From: a virus | Reading direction: 5' to 3' (one strand) | DNA length: 26,870 nt | Virus record (IMG/VR): IMGVR_UViG_3300021185_000745 | Coordinates: 1-26,870 of that record | Shown here: positions 21,440-26,870 of the stretch, piece by piece | Numbering within the stretch: position 1 is the first letter of the stretch | How the letters are laid out: every line of letters starts with the position of its first letter | Notes under the pieces: model-generated | Told to the model about the DNA's origin: nothing | Databases searched by the model: none | What the model saw: only the letters and a program-made list of their open reading frames with translations | Position numbers and translations under genes: made by a program

Positions 21440-21889
21440 ATGGCTATCAAACGAGCGTTTGCACAAGAAGATACAAATATTCAGACTAATACAGTCAGAG
21501 GTTCACGTGACCAAGACTATACTGATATCGATTTGTCTTTCACTGCAAAATCTACGAGTGGTGAGATATTTAAGAAGACCGATGCTGCCTCGGTGAAACA
21601 GGCAGTGAAGAACCTTATAATGACTAACTTCTTAGAGAAACCATTTCAACCCGAATATGGGGGTGATATACTAGGTCAACTCTTTGAACTCGAAACAGCA
21701 GACATGGAAGAAGACATTGAGTACAATGTAACACAACAAATTGAAAGGTATGAACCTAGAGCGGAAACAGTAGATGTCATTGCAACATCGAACCCCGATA
21801 GGAATTCCTTAGAAGTTACGGTTAAATTTAAACTAATAAATACAAATGAAGTGGTAGAAGTAACTACTTCACTATCAAGGTTAAGGTAA
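21440..21889 (+). CDS. 25: Baseplate wedge protein gp25
   Basis: The 149-aa protein belongs to the GPW/gp25 family. FEKxF-like and LGQLFELE helices are followed by the EPR signature at 105-107 (QIERYEPRAE) and a terminal beta hairpin (SLEVTVKFKLINTNEVVEV). gp25 (T4 about 132 aa) links the wedge core to the first sheath ring and nucleates sheath assembly in all contractile systems. It has its own late promoter, and gene 6 starts 1 bp after its stop. Confidence 0.92.
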   Translation: MAIKRAFAQEDTNIQTNTVRGSRDQDYTDIDLSFTAKSTSGEIFKKTDAASVKQAVKNLIMTNFLEKPFQPEYGGDILGQLFELETADMEEDIEYNVTQQIERYEPRAETVDVIATSNPDRNSLEVTVKFKLINTNEVVEVTTSLSRLR

Positions 21890-21890
21890 G

Positions 21891-23717
21891 ATGACAACAA
21901 CAATTAAATCAACAGCATTAGACTTTGAAAATATTAAGAATAACCTAAAGACTTTTCTTGCTAACAAGGATGAGTTTTCGGATTATAACTTTGAAGCGTC
22001 AGGTCTTTCTAATATTCTAGATGTTCTTGCATACAATACACATTACAATGCTTTGACAGCTAACTTTGCATTGAATGAATCTTTTATTAGTACTGCACAA
22101 TTACGTTCTTCACTCGTATCTCTTGCAGAAGGTATTGGATATGTACCCGATTCTAAAACTTCATCTGTTGCAACTGTTAAGTTATCGACCTCACTAGCTG
22201 GAGTTGCTGGTAGACCTTCGATAATTCAGGTTCCTTCAGGTTTTAAATTTTCATCGACAGTTGATGAGACAGATTTTATATTCCAAACTACTGAAAACCT
22301 TACAGGTACAGATGACGGTAATGGATTCTATGAGTTCTTAACTGCGGATGCCTCTAATATCATTTCTGTTTCAGAAGGACAGGCAAAAGAAAAGACCTTC
22401 CTTATTACACAACAATCAGAGAATGCAGTCTATATTATTCCCGATGAAAATCTTGATACATCTACTGCTGTTATTCGAGTGTATGAAAGTGCAACATCTG
22501 ATTCGTTTGCAACATACACAAATATTTTAAACGCAACCACAATTAGTGAGTTATCAACCCTTTATATTCTAAAAGAAGCACCGAACGGATTCTACGAACT
22601 ATCATTTGGTAATGGTACAACTCTAGGTAGAGCTCCTGAAGCGGGTGCAAAAGTGGTTGTATCATATCTCGCATCTAGTGGTTCTCCTGCTAACACTGCA
22701 AAAGTATTCGAACCACAAGCACAACTAACTGTTGCGGGTGTTGGATATCCTGTTACGGTTTCGACAGTTGGTGAATCTGTTGGTGGTGGTAATAAAGAAT
22801 CTCTAGAATCTATTCGTAAGAATGCTCCATTCCAATATGCATCTCAGAATAGAATGGTAACCCACCCCGATTATTCTACATTGGTATTAAGAAACTTCTC
22901 TACGTTGATTAAAGATATTAAGACGTTTGGAGGAGAAGACGCACTTAAACCCGAATTTGGTGTTGTGTTCATGTCTATTCTATTTAATGATGATGTGCCA
23001 GCTTCTACCGTCACGGTAACAAAAGAAGCTATCATCGACCTTGCAGAACAATTGAGTGTTGCATCGTTTAACCTAAAGTTTGCTGACCCTGTTACTACGT
23101 TTATTGAATCTCGAACATTCTTCCAGTTCAATCCTCGTTTGACTACATTGTCACGTAACACAATTCAAGATAATGCACAAGCAGCTATCGATGGTTACTT
23201 TGCTGCAAACACGGGTAAGTTTTCTCAATCATTTAGACGTTCAGCTATGTTGACTCTTGTTGATGCGGTATCACCCGCAATCTTATCATCTCGTGCAGAG
23301 ATATTCATGCAAAGACGATTCACACCAATCCTAACAAGAATCCAAGACCATACACTGAGATATCCTGTTGATGTCGCAGCTCCTGATGATGAATTCTATA
23401 GAGTTACATCAAGTGCGTTCAATTTCGGGGGTCAGACATGTATTATCCGAAACAAGTTAAAAACAAATAAATTAGAAGTATACGACCAAGGTAACAACAT
23501 TGTTATCGTTGATAACGTTGGTGATTATAGTGGTGACACCGTAAGGGTTGTGGGATTACAAGTTGATGGTGTTATCGGTGGTGGTGACTTTGTTAAGATT
23601 AGTGTTAAACCCGCAAACGAGAGTGCAATCTCACCATTACGACAAGATTTCCTTGAGTACGATTTTAGTAACTCATTTACTCGTGTGGTTGATATTGATA
23701 CTGGAATTATTAACTAA
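21891..23717 (+). CDS. 6: Baseplate wedge protein gp6
   Basis: At 608 aa (T4 about 660) it follows gene 25 as in T4. The N-terminus (DFENIKNNLKTFLANKDEFSDYNFEASGLS) and ILDVLAYNTHYNALTANFALNES are hallmarks of the gp6/baseplate J family. GFYELSFGNGTTLGRAPEAG and the RKNAPFQYASQNRMVTHPDYSTLV block are the conserved baseplate J centre. gp6 dimers form the continuous inner ring of the baseplate and rearrange on contraction. Its stop overlaps the next ATG by one base. Confidence 0.92.
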   Translation: MTTTIKSTALDFENIKNNLKTFLANKDEFSDYNFEASGLSNILDVLAYNTHYNALTANFALNESFISTAQLRSSLVSLAEGIGYVPDSKTSSVATVKLSTSLAGVAGRPSIIQVPSGFKFSSTVDETDFIFQTTENLTGTDDGNGFYEFLTADASNIISVSEGQAKEKTFLITQQSENAVYIIPDENLDTSTAVIRVYESATSDSFATYTNILNATTISELSTLYILKEAPNGFYELSFGNGTTLGRAPEAGAKVVVSYLASSGSPANTAKVFEPQAQLTVAGVGYPVTVSTVGESVGGGNKESLESIRKNAPFQYASQNRMVTHPDYSTLVLRNFSTLIKDIKTFGGEDALKPEFGVVFMSILFNDDVPASTVTVTKEAIIDLAEQLSVASFNLKFADPVTTFIESRTFFQFNPRLTTLSRNTIQDNAQAAIDGYFAANTGKFSQSFRRSAMLTLVDAVSPAILSSRAEIFMQRRFTPILTRIQDHTLRYPVDVAAPDDEFYRVTSSAFNFGGQTCIIRNKLKTNKLEVYDQGNNIVIVDNVGDYSGDTVRVVGLQVDGVIGGGDFVKISVKPANESAISPLRQDFLEYDFSNSFTRVVDIDTGIIN

Positions 23718-24778
23718 TGACTAAACATTTAGATATTACACTTCAGGATATTAACCGAAGAGAACTTGATGTACCCGACTACAAAGTCAAAGAGGTGCTT
23801 CCTGAGTTCTATCGTAATACCTATCCAAAACTAATATCTCTTCTCGATTCTTATTATGAATACGAGGATGATGATGATGCACCTACTCGTTATTTAAATG
23901 AGTTGTTCAAGAGTCGTGATATCACACAGACTGACTTGTCGTTGTTATCATTTATTGAAGATGAGTTGTTGTTAGGACAATCATATTTTGAAGGATTCCA
24001 AGATAAAAGGGCTGCAGCGAAATATTCTAACACACTATATCGTTCAAAGGGAACGAAGTATTCTATTCAACAATTCTTTAGAACTTTCTTTGGTATTGAC
24101 CCCGATGTAATCTATACCAAAACACAAGTATTTAATGTCGGTTTATCAGACTCTAAGATAGGGCCAGAATCTCAAAGGTTCTTGACCAATGATAAATTGT
24201 ATCAAACCTTCGCACTACTAATTAAGGCAGAAAAACCTTTTGCTGAGTGGAAGGATACATATAAGTTATTCACCCACCCAGCGGGAATGTTCGTTGGTGC
24301 TGAGATTCAAATCGTATCCTCAGTAACAGACTTGATGGAAGCGGATTCAAGTAAACCCGCATCTCCACCACCAATCGTGATAGAAAACACTGCTGACATA
24401 GGATTTATACGTCTTGATGGTATTGACGTTGATGGAGGATTCCCAAGTGCAGATGTTACTAGTATTGTGGATGACCCATATGCAGATTCAGCGGGTGTTA
24501 TGAGTCGAATAAATACTTACTTAAACTTAGAGAAATTCAGTGACGATAGTATTAGACTTATTGACCAACAGTACTCATCACTACGTGAACTACAACTTGC
24601 GGGTTCACCTACGTTCGATGATTCTGACCTTGCAGACGATAGTGCTGGCGGAACATTGAAGGGTATGGACATGTCTAATAACTTCCACTTCGAGACCTTA
24701 GACCAAGAGAAGAATCAATGGTTTAGTGGAGATTCTGATTTGTATTATTCTCAATTAGATAGCGCAGGCTGGTTATAA
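23717..24778 (+). CDS. Baseplate wedge protein in the gp7 position
   Basis: The N-terminal half (EVLPEFYRNTYPKLISLLDSYYEY, DDAPTRYLNELFKSRDITQTD, AAAKYSNTLYRSKGTKYSI, QQFFRTFFGIDPDVIY) is a helical family found directly after gp6 in marine T4-like phages. The second half is acidic and Ser/Asp-rich (DSDLADDSAGGT). T4 places gene 7, a very large wedge protein, here, but this 353-aa protein is far shorter and I see no clear match to T4 gp7. A wedge or peripheral baseplate role is inferred from position. It is coupled to gene 6 by a one-base overlap. Confidence 0.72.
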   Translation: MTKHLDITLQDINRRELDVPDYKVKEVLPEFYRNTYPKLISLLDSYYEYEDDDDAPTRYLNELFKSRDITQTDLSLLSFIEDELLLGQSYFEGFQDKRAAAKYSNTLYRSKGTKYSIQQFFRTFFGIDPDVIYTKTQVFNVGLSDSKIGPESQRFLTNDKLYQTFALLIKAEKPFAEWKDTYKLFTHPAGMFVGAEIQIVSSVTDLMEADSSKPASPPPIVIENTADIGFIRLDGIDVDGGFPSADVTSIVDDPYADSAGVMSRINTYLNLEKFSDDSIRLIDQQYSSLRELQLAGSPTFDDSDLADDSAGGTLKGMDMSNNFHFETLDQEKNQWFSGDSDLYYSQLDSAGWL

Positions 24779-24783
24779 ACTCT

Positions 24784-24791
24784 TATAAATA
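24784..24791 (+). promoter_or_regulatory. T4-type late promoter for the fibre-like gene and gene 8
   Basis: TATAAATA lies 5 bp after the previous stop codon and 25 bp before ATG 24817, the same spacing as at gene 25. Confidence 0.7.
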
Positions 24792-24816
24792 GATAGAAGA
24801 ACAATGGAACTTAAAG

Positions 24817-25857
24817 ATGGCACGACAAAACGTAAATAGAGGAACAATTGCAAACGATGGTACAGGGGATACTCTCCGTACTGCTGCAAAGAAGATAAAC
24901 GATAATTTCGTAGAACTTTACCTATCCGTAGGTGGAGACAGTGATGTTGTCACGTCTAAAGTGACCTTTGTCGAAGCAGGACTATCCTTCGAGGGTAGTA
25001 TTGATGATGACCACGAAACTATTTTGGGTGTTACTAACCCGACAGGAGACAGGACGGTAACGATACCTGATGCTTCGGGTAATGTTGTTCTTGATACTGC
25101 GACACAAACACTTACAAATAAAACTATCACAAGTCCAGTACTAACTTCTATACAGATTAATGATACAAGTGCAGACCATCAATATGTAGTTGTTCCTTCA
25201 GAACTTGCAGCTGATAGAAACGTAACCTTACCTTTATTAGGTACTAATGACGAATTTACATTTAACGGACATACACAAATACTTACAAATAAAACCATAG
25301 ATGGTGGTATGTTGGTTAATAATATGGTTGGTGGTAAAAACCTTGGTGGTAATCTACTCGATTCTTCGGGTGGTGAATTACTAGAGTTTGACCGTGTCGC
25401 ATCTGCGGTCAACCATGTCAAGATGTCTAACACTGCAACAGGTAGTTCACCGAAGATTGAAGCAGTTGGTACAGACGCTGATATTTCATTAAACCTTGCC
25501 GCTAAAGGTACGGGTGGGGTTGACATTAACTCCAAATTGGTGTATAATGCTGAGACAGTAGTTTCATCTGTCGCTGTTTCTTTGGCAGTACCATTAACAA
25601 TATTCAACGCATCTTCAGGTACGATTGTCCCTACATTAGGTGATGGTGAACAAATCGGTGAAGAACATAGGTTCATTGGTAAAGGTGGCGCTACGGTACA
25701 TCTTACAGGAAACAACAATATCGCAGGAGCTGACTCAAACGGGTCGTTCTTTAACTTCGGTGTAAATAGTACACTATCTCTATTATGGGACGGTGCCATT
25801 TGGCAAGTGATGTCCTCTTTGGATGGTGCCGAAGGTAATCCAATCAGTTTAGTATAA
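24817..25857 (+). CDS. Fibre-like virion protein with TLTNKTI repeats
   Basis: The N-terminus (NRGTIANDGTGDTLRTAAKKI followed by NDNFVELY) is a common head-piece of marine phage fibre or baseplate appendage proteins and probably attaches the protein to the virion. Two copies of TQxLTNKTI (about residues 96-104 and 153-161) follow VTIPDASGNVVLD and VTLPLLGTND strands, a beta-repeat layout typical of trimeric fibres. The C-terminus (STLSLLWDGAIWQVMSSLDG) is a short beta domain. It could help bind the host or be a structural collar. It lies between the gp7-position gene and gene 8 with its own late promoter. Confidence 0.72.
   Translation: MARQNVNRGTIANDGTGDTLRTAAKKINDNFVELYLSVGGDSDVVTSKVTFVEAGLSFEGSIDDDHETILGVTNPTGDRTVTIPDASGNVVLDTATQTLTNKTITSPVLTSIQINDTSADHQYVVVPSELAADRNVTLPLLGTNDEFTFNGHTQILTNKTIDGGMLVNNMVGGKNLGGNLLDSSGGELLEFDRVASAVNHVKMSNTATGSSPKIEAVGTDADISLNLAAKGTGGVDINSKLVYNAETVVSSVAVSLAVPLTIFNASSGTIVPTLGDGEQIGEEHRFIGKGGATVHLTGNNNIAGADSNGSFFNFGVNSTLSLLWDGAIWQVMSSLDGAEGNPISLV
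25102..25127 (+). repeat. 26-bp repeat in the fibre gene, copy 1
   Basis: Matches 25273-25298 at 24 of 26 positions and encodes the TQxLTNKTI protein repeat. Both mismatches leave a repeat-like protein sequence, so it probably reflects duplication of a beta-repeat module. Confidence 0.8.
25273..25298 (+). repeat. 26-bp repeat in the fibre gene, copy 2
   Basis: Second copy of the repeat at 25102-25127, 171 bp downstream and in the same reading frame (171 is a multiple of three). Confidence 0.8.
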
Positions 25858-25869
25858 CAGGGTATAATA

Positions 25870-26870
25870 ATGGCTAAGGCAGTAATAACAAACAGAATTA
25901 AAAAACAGGTAATTAATAGTATCTTATCAGATGTTAATGACTCTGATAATAACTATTATGCGGCTATTGGTCGTTCCGAAGATTGGAACGACTCAGATGT
26001 TGCACCACAAGCATATAACACTGGTAGAGAAGAAAGAAACTTCCGTCTAGGAATGCAATCAATTAAGAATATCACTGATATCCGTATGGTTGTTCCTCGT
26101 TATAACTGGTCTTCGGGTGCTATCTATTCTCAATATGACGATGCGGCTGTTGGATACCCACTTCAACCATATTACGTCATCAATGACAATAACCAAGTTT
26201 ACATGTGTCTACAACAGGCAAAGAATGCTGCTGGTAATGCCCTAACATCTCAAAACCAACCACAAGGTAACACAACTGGTGTACCCTTTGGTACTGCTGA
26301 TGGATATGTGTGGAAATTCCTATATTCTATCTCTGCTCTAGATGCGACTAAGTTCGTATCCGCTAACTATATGCCTGTTAAACTACAGGGTGCAACCGAC
26401 TCAGACTCCCCTGCTGCTGACGTAGAACAACTTGCAGTACAAACTGCGGCTATTAAAGGACAGATTACAGGGTTCGCTTTGGACTCAGGTGGTGCGGGAT
26501 ATACTGCAAATCCTACAGTGACCGTTGTTGGTGATGGATTCTCAGCAAAAGGTCAAGCGTCTACAGATGGTGGACAAGTAACAAAAGTAGAAATTTATGA
26601 TTCCAGTGGTAATTACACAATTGGTAATAGTTACACTGAAGCCTCTCTTGTGTTCACTGGTGGTGGTTCATTCACTAAACCCGCAAAGGGTCGAGTGATT
26701 CTAACCAAGAATCAATCTCCTCTCGGATTGGGTGCAGACCCTAGAGATGACCTTCGTGCAACCGCACTTATGTTTAATACTAAACCCGAAGGTGCAGAAG
26801 CGGGAGACTTTATTGTTAACCAAGACTTTAGACAAGTAGGTCTATTAAAGAATCCAAGGGTTGGGCCCGA
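25870..26870 (+). CDS. 8: Baseplate wedge protein gp8 (3' end outside window)
   Basis: The frame opens at ATG 25870 (12 bp after the fibre gene) and is open for 333 codons to the window end. The N-terminal pattern YYAAIGRSEDWNDSDVAPQ, then IRMVVPRYNWSSGAIYSQYDD, NQVYMCLQQ and ADGYVWKFLYSISA parallels T4 gp8 (FGRSEPWSSN, VIPRRDWGDTRYPD, VYRCLD, GDGYVWEYLFEI). gp8 forms a dimer in each wedge arm. T4 gp8 is about 334 aa, and this protein already reaches 333 without a stop. A Gly-rich insertion (FALDSGGAGYTANPTVTVVG) around 200-225 explains the extra length. Confidence 0.88.
   Translation, partial: MAKAVITNRIKKQVINSILSDVNDSDNNYYAAIGRSEDWNDSDVAPQAYNTGREERNFRLGMQSIKNITDIRMVVPRYNWSSGAIYSQYDDAAVGYPLQPYYVINDNNQVYMCLQQAKNAAGNALTSQNQPQGNTTGVPFGTADGYVWKFLYSISALDATKFVSANYMPVKLQGATDSDSPAADVEQLAVQTAAIKGQITGFALDSGGAGYTANPTVTVVGDGFSAKGQASTDGGQVTKVEIYDSSGNYTIGNSYTEASLVFTGGGSFTKPAKGRVILTKNQSPLGLGADPRDDLRATALMFNTKPEGAEAGDFIVNQDFRQVGLLKNPRVGP

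Noticed and set aside
25179-25799. 206-codon minus-strand frame opposite the fibre-like gene
   Set aside because: The composition (Pro, Ser and Leu runs) mirrors the Gly- and Asn-rich sense protein, and the fibre gene has family features, a promoter and repeats.
1-26870. CRISPR array, insertion sequence or integrase signature
   Set aside because: No regularly spaced direct repeats, transposase motifs or attachment-site-like duplications were seen. The only notable repeats are the promoter block and the fibre repeat.

Overview
This window looks like part of the genome of a lytic T4-like myophage, probably marine. It carries recognisable homologues of T4 genes 33, 32, 26, 4, 48, 53, 27, 5, 25, 6 and 8. 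The DNA is AT-rich by eye, genes are tightly packed with many ATGA or TAATG stop/start overlaps, and T4-type late promoter octamers (TATAAATA) precede structural genes. gp32 lacks the zinc-binding cysteines of T4 gp32. Nothing in the window fixes the host.

Layout. (1) 73-1164, plus strand: a consensus sigma-70 promoter, two arginine tRNAs (TCT and ACG anticodons), and three tightly coupled small genes including a 2-oxoglutarate/Fe(II) oxygenase. (2) 1161-3023, minus strand: a three-gene operon behind a TATAAATA element, ending in a P-loop kinase whose first ten residues resemble a T4 capsid-targeting peptide. (3) 3036-7073, plus strand: many small, mostly unrecognised genes, several with their own TTGNCN-N17-TATAAT-like promoter. 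One 45-bp promoter block occurs twice. The stretch ends with gene 33. (4) 7063-8780: a second 2OG/Fe(II) oxygenase whose frame is broken near its start, then gene 32 with both a late and a host-type promoter upstream and a strong UUCG terminator downstream. (5) 8779-13255, minus strand: gene 4, an unknown gene, a tail-tube-like gene, gene 26 and the tape measure gene. (6) 13264-26870, plus strand: the baseplate/tail operon 48, 53, 27-like, 5-like (OB fold plus lysozyme-like domain), a giant amidase, a beta-helix spike, an unknown gene, 25, 6, a gp7-position gene, a fibre-like gene, and gene 8, which runs off the window.

How the genes fit together. gp33 and the TATAAATA elements point to T4-style late transcription. 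Genes 48, 53, 27, 5, 25, 6 and 8 build the baseplate and its central spike. The tape measure and the gp26 product control tail length and hub assembly, and gp4 finishes the head.

The most interesting signals are: (a) a probable programmed -1 frameshift on a T8 tract at the end of gene 26, which appends a 65-residue domain with no start codon of its own, exactly where other tailed phages make G/GT tail chaperones; (b) the possible capsid-targeted kinase; (c) a T4 gp5-type spike split over separate genes, with a lysozyme-like domain that lacks its expected glutamate next to a tail amidase that keeps its zinc ligands; and (d) the single-base frame break in the second oxygenase.
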